From Caulochytrium protostelioides (lineage: Eukaryota > Chytridiomycota > Caulochytriomycetes > Caulochytriales > Caulochytriaceae), in assembly GCA_003615045.1 (NCBI GenBank), contig ML014130.1:117700-181699 (forward strand): a stretch of DNA of 64,000 nt, written 5' to 3'. Shown piece by piece: positions 20,137 to 30,508 of this stretch (positions are counted from its first letter, which is position 1; each line of letters starts with the position of its first letter). A program made the translations under genes and the position numbers. The notes under the pieces are model-generated. The model saw only the letters and a list, made by a program, of their open reading frames with translations, was not told where the DNA came from and did no database searches.

Positions 20137-23100
20137 TTACGAGTTATCTCGGAGCGGGACGCGAATCGTGTCGCCGTTGTGCATACTGCGGGGCACAGAC
20201 CGCCGGTACGATGGCGCGGCGTCGCCCAGCGGGCCGGTATCGGAGATTGTGTCGCTTCTCGCGCTGTTGCTGCGGTTGGAGCCTTCAGGCGACAGATCGC
20301 CTTCCGGCGCGTCCGTCAAGTCGCCATCGCCATCCTCAACGCCGTCCGCGTCGCTCTCCGCGTCGCTCTCCATGTCGCCGTCGCCGTCACCGTCGCTGCC
20401 CGCCAAGGCCGACTCGGCGTCCAAGGCGGCGACTTCGGCCTCCATCGCGGCTTCGCGGCGGTGTCGCTCGGCGCGCTGGGCCGCGTCCTCGGTCTGCCGG
20501 AGCGCCGCGGTGGCCTGCGCCACGGCCAGCGGATCCTTGCGCGCTGGCCGCGGGCCCACGCGGCCGCCGCGCGCTGCGCCGGGGCCCACGCCCAGCGCGA
20601 CGGCCTCCCGCGCTTCCTCCGCATACGCGTTCGCGATCCGCGCATACGTGCTTTGGACCTCCGCGAGCAGCCGCTGCGCGTCCTGCAGCGCGGGACCCCA
20701 CGCGCGCGGCTGCTGGTCGAGCGCGCCGAGGTGGACGTGTAGGAGCCCGAGGCGCTGGTCGAGGCCGGCCCAGTCGGCGGCGAGGAGCGGGTCGGACGGC
20801 GGCGCGGCGACATGCGCCGTCGGCTCGTTGGCCAGCCGGTGGCGCGCGAGCGGCGGGCCCTGCGGCGTGCGGGCCGCCGGGTGGGACGTGCTCGGCGTCG
20901 TTTTGGCGTCGCCCTGCTTGCCCGTCGGCAGCTGGAACAGCGTCGGGCGGCGGTGGCGCTGGTCGTCGTGCCAGACTTTGAGCGGTACGTTGTAGCGCGC
21001 CTTGGCTTGCTGGGCGCGCTCCTTGAACTTGGTGCTGCTGATGACGAGACGGTTGATGTTCTGGCGCATGTAGCTCTTGGGGTGGTCGACGGCGAGCCGC
21101 AAGGCCTTGTAGGCGTCGCCCATGTTGACCGGCAGATGCGGATCGACCCCGCCCTCCAGATCGAGGGCCTCGAGCGCCGCGAGCGTCGCTGCATGGCCCG
21201 TGGTCGGCCGCTGGCCCGACCGGGGCGGCGGCGGCGGCTCGTGGGCGGTCGAGGTGCGCGGCGAGGCTTGGAGAGCGTCGTCGGCGTCGCCGAAATCCAG
21301 CGAGGGGAACCCGTCGTAGCTGTCTTGCAGCTGGCCCGCCAGCACGTGGTCGATCACGCGGAGAAAGTAGGCATTGAAGCGCTGCGCGCTATCGTGGGGG
21401 TCCGAGGGCGCCGCCCGCGCGTCGAGCTCGTGGATGGGCACGCTGAACCCGCGCGCCACGTCGTCTTCGTACACGAGATCGGCCGCCGACCGCGCCGCCG
21501 TGTGCGGCTGCAGGTCCATCCGCGACCCGAGGCTGCCGAGCAGCGGCGCCGCCAGCTGCGTGAGGAACACGCCGTCCTGCCGGGCGACGGGGATCGCCGT
21601 CACGCCCGCCGCCGTACCCGGCGCGGCGGCGACGGCCTCAGCGGGGCCGGACTGCTCGGCGGTCGCAGCGGTCGTAGCGGGGTTCAGCGGGCCCGAGGCC
21701 GCCGCCGCGCCCTTTGCGCGGGAGCGCCGCGCGCGCCGGGCCAGGCCGAGCCGGGCCAGCGGGCCCTGGTGCAGGGGATCGACGACCTGGACGGTGCGCA
21801 CGGTCTGCGCGGGGCCGTGCAGCGTGACGAGGCGCGTCGTGGGCGCTGCGTTGTACCGCGCATAGATGGCGTCGACGACACGGATCCGCGCCTGCATGCA
21901 CAGCGAGAAGAGGTCGGGCACGGGACGGGTGGCGGCGGCGGCGGCAGCGCCCGCGGCGACCGCGCCCGCGGCGCCCGCGACACGGTAGACGAACGGCGTC
22001 TCCTGCGCGTCCAGGATCTCGCGCATCGCGGGGATGCCCTCGAGACTGACCGTCGCAAGCGACGGCAGCTGGACGAGTGGCACGAGGTCGGCGGCCTGCG
22101 CGATCGGGTTCTGTGCCACGTCGAGATGCGTCAGCGCGAGGAACCGGGATGGCGGCCGCGACGCCGGCTCTGGCTCTGGCTCGGGCTCGTGCGGCGGCGC
22201 CCTGCGGCCGGCCTCGGCGGCGCCTTCCGCGTCGTCGTCGTCGCTGGCCTCCAGATCCAGCGTGCTGTCGGCGTCGTCACCTGTGAGGAAGGCGCTCATG
22301 GTCCGACGCCGCGCCGCGCGGGCGGGGGTCGCCGCCGCCGAGGGCACGGTCGGCGCGAGCGGCGCGAGGCTCGTCAGCCGGTTGCGCCGCAGGCTGAGGC
22401 GCCGCAGCCGGCCGAGCTGGCCGAGCGCCGGCAGGCTCGCGTCCGTCAGCCGGTTGTCCTGGAGGTCCAGCGTGTCGAGCATCGCCCACGCGGCGCCCGA
22501 CGGCGGGGCGGCCGCGGCGGCCGTCGCCGCCACGAGCGCGTGGCGCGCCGCAAGGGCCGGGTCGGTCCGGGCGTCCGGCCAGACGCGGAGCCCGCACGCG
22601 TTCAGACTGAGCTCGCGCAGCGCCGGCAGCCACGCGAGGTCTGCGAGCACGGCGGCGGCGCCGGGCCCGAACGGGTTGTAGCTGAGGTCGAGCCGCATGA
22701 GGTGCGCGAAGGCCGCGGGCGGCGGCGCGACCCACGTGGCGGCGCGCAGCTGGCACGCCGCCAGGCGCACGTCTTCGAGCCGCGGCGCCGGCGCCAGCAT
22801 CGCCAGCCCGAGCCGGTTCTCGCTCGCGCGCACGATCCGCAGCTGCGCGCACGCCTGCAGCGCCGCGCTGTCGACCGCCGTGAGCCCGCAGTCGGCGCAG
22901 TCGAGCACCTGCACGGCGTCCAGCGCGCTGACGCCCGTGTGGCGCGTGAGGAACGCGCGGTCGAGCCGCGGCGGCGTCACCGCGCGGCGGGACAGCGGGT
23001 GGCACTCCGCCAGCGCTGCGGAAGAGGGCGGCGACGACGGCGACGGCGACGGCGACGACGGCACGAGCCGCACGACGTGGTGCGGTGCATGCGGCGACGG

Positions 23101-23340
23101 CCGCGGGCCACGGCCGCGCGAGGCCGTGGGCAGCGGGCGTGCACGCCAGCCGTTCACGGGCGGAGGGGTGCTGGGCGACGCCCGGATCGGCGGCGGTCGC
23201 GGCGGCGGCGTCGCGGCGGCGGCGGTCTTGGCGGGCGGCAGCGGCAGCGGGTGGCCGAGCCCGAGGCGGATCCCGGGCGCCGGCGGGTAACCGTGCCGGG
23301 GGCCCGCGGCGGCCGCGGCAGGAGGCGGCACGACGCGCAT
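20137..23340 (-). CDS. Leucine-rich-repeat protein, XRRA1-like
   Basis: A continuous frame of 1067 residues. After a Pro/Ala-rich N-terminus, leucine-rich repeats run from ~140 to ~450, for example LMRLDLSYNPFGPGAAAV, LRELSLNACGLRVW, LDTLDLQDNRLTD and LRRLSLRRNRLTSL. They are interrupted by an acidic insert and resume at LTHLDVAQNPIAQ. The arrangement of early repeats, a linker, then a late repeat with LVPLVQLPSLATVSLEG resembles X-ray radiation resistance-associated protein 1. A conserved-looking block near 735-790 (MGDAYKALRLAVDHP...) is followed by a coiled-coil-like segment at ~850-915. The C-terminal ~100 residues are acidic. Function is unknown; LRR proteins of this style often serve in protein scaffolds. 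Alternatives are other LRRC-type proteins. Confidence 0.55.
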   Translation of the reverse strand: MRVVPPPAAAAAGPRHGYPPAPGIRLGLGHPLPLPPAKTAAAATPPPRPPPIRASPSTPPPVNGWRARPLPTASRGRGPRPSPHAPHHVVRLVPSSPSPSPSSPPSSAALAECHPLSRRAVTPPRLDRAFLTRHTGVSALDAVQVLDCADCGLTAVDSAALQACAQLRIVRASENRLGLAMLAPAPRLEDVRLAACQLRAATWVAPPPAAFAHLMRLDLSYNPFGPGAAAVLADLAWLPALRELSLNACGLRVWPDARTDPALAARHALVAATAAAAAPPSGAAWAMLDTLDLQDNRLTDASLPALGQLGRLRRLSLRRNRLTSLAPLAPTVPSAAATPARAARRRTMSAFLTGDDADSTLDLEASDDDDAEGAAEAGRRAPPHEPEPEPEPASRPPSRFLALTHLDVAQNPIAQAADLVPLVQLPSLATVSLEGIPAMREILDAQETPFVYRVAGAAGAVAAGAAAAAATRPVPDLFSLCMQARIRVVDAIYARYNAAPTTRLVTLHGPAQTVRTVQVVDPLHQGPLARLGLARRARRSRAKGAAAASGPLNPATTAATAEQSGPAEAVAAAPGTAAGVTAIPVARQDGVFLTQLAAPLLGSLGSRMDLQPHTAARSAADLVYEDDVARGFSVPIHELDARAAPSDPHDSAQRFNAYFLRVIDHVLAGQLQDSYDGFPSLDFGDADDALQASPRTSTAHEPPPPPRSGQRPTTGHAATLAALEALDLEGGVDPHLPVNMGDAYKALRLAVDHPKSYMRQNINRLVISSTKFKERAQQAKARYNVPLKVWHDDQRHRRPTLFQLPTGKQGDAKTTPSTSHPAARTPQGPPLARHRLANEPTAHVAAPPSDPLLAADWAGLDQRLGLLHVHLGALDQQPRAWGPALQDAQRLLAEVQSTYARIANAYAEEAREAVALGVGPGAARGGRVGPRPARKDPLAVAQATAALRQTEDAAQRAERHRREAAMEAEVAALDAESALAGSDGDGDGDMESDAESDADGVEDGDGDLTDAPEGDLSPEGSNRSNSARSDTISDTGPLGDAAPSYRRSVPRSMHNGDTIRVPLRDNS

Positions 23341-24103
23341 GGCGCGTCGCTTGCGAAAAGCGGTTTCAGAGCCCCCGATTGGCGCGCTGTGGCAAAGCGT
23401 CGGGGCGAGGGCGTTCGGGCCAGACCCCCGGATCGTGGATGAACGGGAGCAGGATTGGGGCAGCCGCGTGAGTCGGGGGGTCGGTCGATCGTGCCCTGTC
23501 GACGTGAACCCCGGCGACGCCAGGTTGGTAGGGCGGTTCGCGCTCCGTTGAAGGGGTCATCGACGGAGCCGCATGGGATCCATCCTGAGCCGCGGCCTCT
23601 CATCATGTCATACGGCAACGAAGCGCGGGACCAGACGTCCGTCCGTCGACCGCATCGCGCGGCGCGTGGGCGAGTTTGCTGGCGTTGACGTGGCCACGGT
23701 CCGATGCCCCGCTAGTGTCGTCTCGCATGTTGCGCATCCCTTCCGAAACCTTTTTTTTGTCGTGGTCTGACCTTGCCAATGATAACATGCGAGGGCGCCC
23801 TTTTCACCTGATCTGCAGGGTGAGGAAGGGGGGCGGGCGATCCCGGTCGCAGAAGCGCCGATCGGCACACCCTCAAAAAGGGGGGCCGGACGTCGGGGTT
23901 TCGATGGTCAAAAGCCAGCGACGGCCCAGCCCCCCCCGAGCTTCCCGGATCCGTCGTGGCGCGTGCCATCGTCAGGGCCATCGAGTCATGGCGGGACCCT
24001 TGCAGCCATGTCCTTGATCAGCAAGCGCGCAGCAGGGATCATCTCTTGACCGCATTTACATGGTGGGAGCGAGCATGACACGGCCTCCGCATCGCGTGCG
24101 CGA
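23341..24103. other. Intergenic region upstream of the LRR gene
   Basis: About 760 bp between two minus-strand genes, including the LRR gene's upstream region and the PHD gene's 3' flank. It has a T-run near 23751-23758 and several G/C-runs. Short frames are Arg/Ser-rich and unremarkable. Confidence 0.45.
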
Positions 24104-27100
24104 CTAGTAGTTGGCCGCCTCCGGATCCACCGGGCCGTGGGCCGGATGGTGGGGGTGCGTCGCGGCATCGCCGTCCGAGAAGTAGCTGTCGATCGTGAAC
24201 TCGTTCGCCATCATCAGTGGGTCGCCCACGTCCGGGGCCGGCTCGGGACCGCCCCCGGGCATCCCGCCCGCCGCGCCGCGGCCGCCGTTGGCGAGCGCCG
24301 GCACCGCCGCGTGCAGCGACGCCACGGCATCCATGGACGCCGCCAGATGCATCGGCAGCAGCGTCTTCATGGTCTGCGCCACGTCGGCGCCGCGGGTCGC
24401 GACCGCGTCCCCGAACAGCGCCGCGTCGAGCGCCGACGGCGCCGCCGCCGCCATCGCGTCCGCCGCCCCGGCCATCACGCCCAGCGCGTTCATGGTCGCG
24501 GGCGCCAACGGGTGCGGCACCAGCCCCGGCTGCGTACTGACGCTCGGCGTCGCGGACGGCCGTGGCGGCGACGGCGGCGGCGGCTGGGACGCCGGCTCCG
24601 GCTTCATCGCCAACGCTGGCGACGCCGCGGCCGGCGTCGGCGCCGTCGTCGCCGGCGGCAGCGGCGCGTGGGATAGGGGCGCGGCCGGCAGCGGCGGCGG
24701 CGGCGCATGCGTGTGGGCGGCCGTCGTGTCCGCCAGCGTCGCCGGGGCGGCCGCGGGCATCACGGCGGCGGCTGACGACGGCGCGGTGGGCGTCGCGGCG
24801 CCGCTGGGGCCCGGCGAGGCCGAGGCGGTCATGGAACCCGCGGTGCGCGGCGCCGGGGAGGCCGGCGAGGAGACGGCGGCCGAGGAGACGGCCGAGCTGG
24901 TGGCCGTGGCGCGACGCGGCTCGCTTTTGGCCTGGTAGGCGTAGTTGACGAGATAGGCGCCGCGGTGGGCGCGGAGGAAGCGGCCGCGGCCCAGCGCCTT
25001 GAGCAGCGCGTGCGCGGCGCTCTGCTTGAAGTTGTCCGGCAGGCCCGGGTGCTTCTGCGCCATGGCCTTGAAGATGTCGCGCGGCTTGGAGCCCTGGGGC
25101 TGGCCGAGCGATTCCAACGCCTCGATCATGAGGTCTTCGTACGTGCCGAAGTGGGCCGCGAAGTGGCGGCGCGCCGAGATTGCGCCATACGGGCTGCCGC
25201 GGCGCACCGCCGGCGACAGGAGCGCGGGCGTCGGCGGGGCCGCCGTCGACGTCGTCGTCGAGCTCAGCTGCGAGAGGCCCGGCGTGTCACTCGCGGCGCC
25301 CACCGGCGCGCGGTGGGCCCACGACTCGGCCGCCGATGCGACGGTGGCCGCTGCGGCGGCCGAGGCCAGCGCCGCGGCTTCCTGCGCCAGGGGCAAGGCC
25401 CCGGCGGCCGACGCCTCCGTCGCCGTCGCCGTAGCGGGCGCCGGGACCGTGACGATGGTGACGGGCGCGGGGACGGTGACGATGTGCGGCGGATACCCGC
25501 GGGCGCGCGTCTTGGGGCGTGCCGAGTAGGCCACGAGGTCCTCCAGCGTGAGTGGCGCGCGCTCTTCTGCGCGCGCGTGGGCGGCATCTGCCGGGGCCGC
25601 CGCCGCCGCCGTTGTCGTGGGCGCGGCGGGCGTCGCAAAGAGGACGGCGACCTCCGGGTGCCGGACGGCGGTCTCGAAGGCGAGCAGCCGGATGAGGGCG
25701 TCAGGGGTGCGCTGGACGGCGTTCCAGGTGCCGTGCATGTGGTCGTGGCACGGCTGGCACATCTTGGTGAGCAGCGTCGTCGCGAGCGACGCGGGCGTGC
25801 GGATGCCGGCCGTCGATGGCGGTGCGCCGTCGTGCTCAACCTTCACCGTGTCCACCGTGTCGGCCCGGAGGCCGGTCGCGGTCGTCGCGGTCGTCGTCAT
25901 GGACCGGCGGTCCGTCTCGACCTCATCCGCCTCGCCGTCAGCGTCCAGGCTCGCATCGCCGTCGGCCTTCGTCACGCTCTCGTCGTCCGGCGTGGCCGAT
26001 GCCGCACCTTCCGTGGGCGCTGGGGCCGTCGAGGCGTCGAGGGGGGCGTCGGTGACGTAGTCGGCGAGGTTGACGGTCTCGTAGTGCGCATCGCCGCCGC
26101 CGAGGCCCGCATCGAGGTCGATCAGGGGCGTCGCGTCGCTCGGGTCGTCGACCTCGTCGTGCGCCGCGTTCATGGACGCGGGGGCGCCGGTAGTCACGGG
26201 GTCGGCGGGCGCAGCGGCCGCCGCCGCCGCCGCCGTCGGCGCCGAGACGGGCTCGCCCTTCGCCAGGCCGGGCGCGGACGGCACGGGGCGGGGCGGCGCG
26301 CGCGCCGGGGAGGCCGACGGGTGGCGCTGCGCCGACGAGAGCACGGCGTCGGCGACGGCCGCGGCGACCGTGGCGGCGGGCGTGTCCTCCGGCACGGGCC
26401 GCGCGCGCACGGTCGGCGGCCGCAGGCGGTGGCACACGATGCAGAGGTCCGTCGCCATGCCGGGCAGCGGCGACGCGGGCCGCGTGGTGGCGGCGGCAGC
26501 GGCGGCGGCGGTGCGGGTCCCGCGGGCGCGCTTGGTGGGCGGCGGGATCGCGGCGGCGCTGGCCGGCGAGGCGGACGCGGAGCTCGGGGCGGTGCCCGAC
26601 TTGCGCTTGCGCGCGCGCTTGGCGGCGAGCCGGCGCTCGGCCTGCTCGGCGCGGGCGCGCTCGGCCACGATGAGCTCCTTGCCCGGGCGGCCCTCGCAGC
26701 GGCGGCAGAACCACGCCGACCACGGGTTGGCCACCACGCTGTCCGGGACGGGCCCGCCCGGGTGGCATGCCTGGTGGTACGGCGTGTTGCACATATCGCA
26801 CAGCACGATCTCGTTGCCCTTCTTCGAGTCGCCGAGCAGGCACAGCGAGCAGAACATGTCCGGGTCCGCATAGGGGCCGAGGGCGTCATCGTCGGCGGCG
26901 GCGGCGTCGTCGTCGGCCGGCGTCGCGGACGCCGACCGACGCGTCTCGCTCTCGTGCTTGGGCGGTCGTCCGCGGGGCCGGCCCGTACCGTTCTTGGCGC
27001 CCCGCGGCCGGCCCGGACCGCGGCGCGCCGCGGGCGCCGACGGCGGCGCGTCGTCGAGGTCCAGAAAGCCGAGGGCGAGGTCGGCAAAGGCGTCGGGCGC

Positions 27101-27310
27101 CACGAGGCCCGCGGGCGCCGACGCGGGCGCCGGGGCGCCGTCGTGCGGCCATGGCCGGCCCTTCGCGGAGCCACTGGCGCCGGCGTTGCCGCCGCCGCGA
27201 CCGCGGCCGCCGCGGCGGCCCGTCGCACTCGTGGCGCGCGTGGGGCCCGTCGCCGGCTCGAAGGGTGTGGTGGGCTTGCTGATGCGGCCGCCGCGCGTGA
27301 TCTGCGGCGG

Positions 27311-27341
<31 letters not shown>

Positions 27342-27928
27342 CGGCCGACCGCCGCGTCGGCGGCGTCTGCCGCCGGGCCGACGCCGCGCGTGGCTGAGGT
27401 CCCGCTCAGCGCCGAGGGCAGCCCCGTCGCGTTGGCGGCGTCCTGCGGGTCAAAGGCGGAGTCGTCCGAGTCGTCGCTCGCGTCGCCGTCGGCCGCGCGC
27501 ATCGCCGCGGGATGCGGCAGGAGGGCCGGGTGGCCGGCGGCGGGGGAGCCCGAGACGGGGTGCATCAAGCGGTGGGCGTGCGCGGGATGCATGAGCATAG
27601 CGGCGACCGCGTCGTGGCCGACCCGCCGGCTCGCGGCCATCGCCTCGTGCAGATCGCGGGGTGCGTGGCCCGCGTCGGCGGCATGGGCGGTCTCGTCGGC
27701 GGCGGCGGCGGCGGCCGCCTCGTGCAGGCCAAACAGGGTCGGCGGCGTCGGCAGGCTGCTAGGGGCTGCTGGCGCCTGGGTCGCCGCGGGCTCGACGGCC
27801 CGTGATGGTGGCGGGCCATACGGTGCGTGGTGGGAGAGGCTCGCCAGCACGGCGAGCGGATCCGCGGTCGCGGCAGTCGCGGCGGCGGGCGACGCGGACG
27901 CGGCCGTCGACGGCATCGGCGGCGCCAT
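24104..27928 (-). CDS. PHD-finger chromatin protein with AT-hooks and a winged-helix (H15-like) domain
   Basis: With the ATG at 27928 the protein has 1274 residues; the frame stays open to an earlier ATG at 28294, so ~122 extra residues are possible. Tandem AT-hook motifs (GPGRPRG, TGRPRGRPPK) lie at ~305-325. A C4HC3 PHD finger follows at ~356-410 (FCSLCLLGDS, LCDMCNTPYHQACHPGG, WFCRRC), with every zinc ligand visible. A second Cys/His pair cluster (LCIVCHRLR at ~495, MCQPCHDHMHG at ~725) may bind another zinc. Residues ~925-1000 (TYEDLMIEALESLGQPQG... DIFKAMAQKHPGLPDN... GRFLRAHRGAYLV) look like a linker-histone-type winged helix. The combination suggests a nuclear histone reader that also binds DNA, perhaps a subunit of a histone-modifying complex. 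The precise family was not recognised. Confidence 0.75.
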
Positions 27929-28779
27929 CGTTCGACGCCGCCGAGGGCGCGCAGACCGCAACGGGGCGCTCGCGGGAGAAGACCAAACGCCGTCCGGCGA
28001 GGCGGCTGGCGTATCAAGCGGGAGCGAGTCGAGCGTGCGCCGAGCAGCGGACGGGAGCGACGCAGACAACGGCCACTCGAGCAACAGCGACGGCAGAGCG
28101 CGGCGACAGACAGCAGCACGAAACAGCGACGCCAGACGGCGACGGCAGGACGCGGCTGAAGCAGGCATACGGCGACGCCGTAGCGACGCGCCGACGCGGC
28201 GGCGCTCGCTGGCGTCACGACCGCGATGGCCGCCCAGCCGTGGACGGCCTTTCAAGGCCCCTTCATCGCCCTCGACCCTGGCGTCCCTTTCCATGGGCGC
28301 TCATGGGCCGACCCAGCAGGGCACACCGCCCTTTGCCGGCGCCGCGCGGGGGGGCCACTGCTCCGCCCAGCGCCACCGCGACGCGACGCCGCGGGCGGCG
28401 GCCCTTGGCCATGGCGCGCGGGCGATCCCTCGTGCTGAAGGGCGCTGCCGAGGATCGCTGCCGAGTGGGCCCGCGACAGCCCAGCAGCCAACGCGTACGC
28501 GGCAGCAACGGATGGCGACGGCCGATCGTCATGGCTGAGAGAAGCCGCGTCGATGCGTCGCGTCGATGCGGCGTGCCCACCACTGGACCGCCGCCACGTA
28601 ACTGCACCCTCCGGCTGCCTTGACGCGCCTCGCCGGTGCTCGCCGCCGCGTTGACCACGATCTGCGCCGTCTCGCGGCCGCCGAGAGCCGACGGAAGCTT
28701 CGCCGCCCCTTCCGCTGGGCGCCGCCCACGGGCTTGCCGCTGCTGCCGCCGCCGCCGCCGCCGGACGGCTGCCGCGACC
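27929..28779. other. Divergent promoter region between the PHD gene and COG1
   Basis: The two genes are transcribed away from each other. The PHD frame stays open to an ATG at 28294, so part of this may be coding or 5' UTR. The 28020-28160 segment is rich in CAGCGACGGC-like degenerate repeats on the plus strand. No other gene is supported. Confidence 0.4.
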
Positions 28780-30462
28780 ATGAACCCGCTGTCGCCGTTC
28801 CCGCAGGGCGTGCTCAGCGCGTCGACGGGCGGCGCGCGCTCCCGCGCCGGCAGCACGAGCAGCAGCCGCGCCGGCTCGCATGCGCTGCTCAGCAGCAGCT
28901 GGCTCTCGGACGCCGGCGCCGCGCTCACCACGCCCGCGGCCGCGCCGCCGGACCCTGTGCAGGCCTTCCGCGCGCTCCAGCCGCTGCCCTCAGACTTTGG
29001 CGCGTGCCACTCCGCCCTCGTGAGCGAGCTGCTCGTGCAGCACCCGGTCGCGGCCGTCCGCACGCGCAGCGCGCGCTTCCAGTATGAAGTCGAGAAGAAG
29101 CGCGCGGATCTGCGCCTCATTGTCGGCGAGCGCTACCGCGATTTGATTGACGCCGCCGACACGGTCCAGGCGATGCATGACGCCGCCAGCGCGATCCAGG
29201 CCACGCTTCAGCATCTCCAGGCGACGTGCCGCGCCGAGGTCATCCGCGACGCCGTGCAGGCCCAGACGGCCGATCCGATGGATGCGCAGACCGGTACGTA
29301 CTCGACGCCACGCTTCATGCCCAGCAGCGCTCAGCCAGCGACCGCGGGTCATGCCGCGGGTCATCCGGCTGCTCCGAATAATAACGGAAACTTACTCTTG
29401 TGTTGCTGTTCCTTTCTCTCTCTCTCTCTGTCTCGATGATTTGTGGGTGAAACACACGGACAGAGGCCCATCGCGCGAGTATCATGCGGTATGGTGCCCT
29501 GCTGAAGCTGCTCGTGGACACGCCCGACCAGATCTGGAAGCTGCTCGAGCTGGGCCGCGTTGCGCCCGCCGCGCAGCTCTACCGCGTCGGCAGCCACGTC
29601 GCGTCGCTCCTAGAGACCCTTCCGCCGCCGGCCGGCATGTCCTTCCCGATCCTCGCGCGCGCCATCGACGCGCTCCGCGCGACCCGCGCCAAGATCCACC
29701 AGGCCTGCCAAGCCCCGCTCGAGGCGTACACCCTCCCGAGCGCCGCGCTCCGCCACGCCGGCGCCGGCGCCGGCAGCGAAGCGCCCGAGGCCGAGGCCGA
29801 ATCCGCCGCGGCCGCGGCCGCCGTGCCTGGCGATGTGCTCGCGAGCCTCGCGGGCGTGCTGCTGCTGGACCCGGCGACGCCGGAGGCGCTGCTGCGCTGG
29901 CTGCTGCAGATCCGTGGCGCCGCCGTGCGCCAGCTGATCGCGCACGAGGCGGCGCCGCGGGCGACGGCGGTCGCGGCAGCCTCCCAGGCGCCCGCAGCGG
30001 TGCCGGGGGCCCGCGTCCTCGCGCATCTCGTGGCCACGTGCCGCCTCGCGCTGTCGTGCTTCGGACCCCCACCGTCCGCCGAGCCGCCACGGCTGGGCCC
30101 GCTGGCGCAGTGCTTGTCCGACCTGGCTGAGACGTCGACGCTCGACAGCCTTTACCCGGCCAAAACGCATCTGCCCATCATGCGCGGCCAGCTCAGCGCG
30201 GCCGTGCTCGACTACAAGCCTGTGACGGCGGCGCTCGCCGCGTGGGCGCCGCTGCCGCTCGCCGCCGTGCGGGCTGCGGTGCACGACTGGGTCGCGCCGT
30301 GGACGGCGCAGCTCCGCGGCGCCCTGCAGAACGCCGTCGCGGCTGCCGTCGACCAGCCCGCCGCCGTCGCGCAGTGGGGCGCTGACGCCCTCCACCTCTG
30401 CGCGGGGGCCCACCATCTCCTGGCCCGCGCCGTGGCGCCCGTCGTCCCTGCGCGCGCGAACA

Positions 30463-30508
<46 letters not shown>

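Noticed and set aside
20812-23442. 876-codon plus-strand frame antisense to the LRR gene
   Set aside because: Arg-rich antisense shadow of a gene with clear LRR motifs.
24965-27397. 810-codon plus-strand frame antisense to the PHD gene
   Set aside because: Arg/Gly-rich shadow; the minus strand holds the PHD finger and winged helix.
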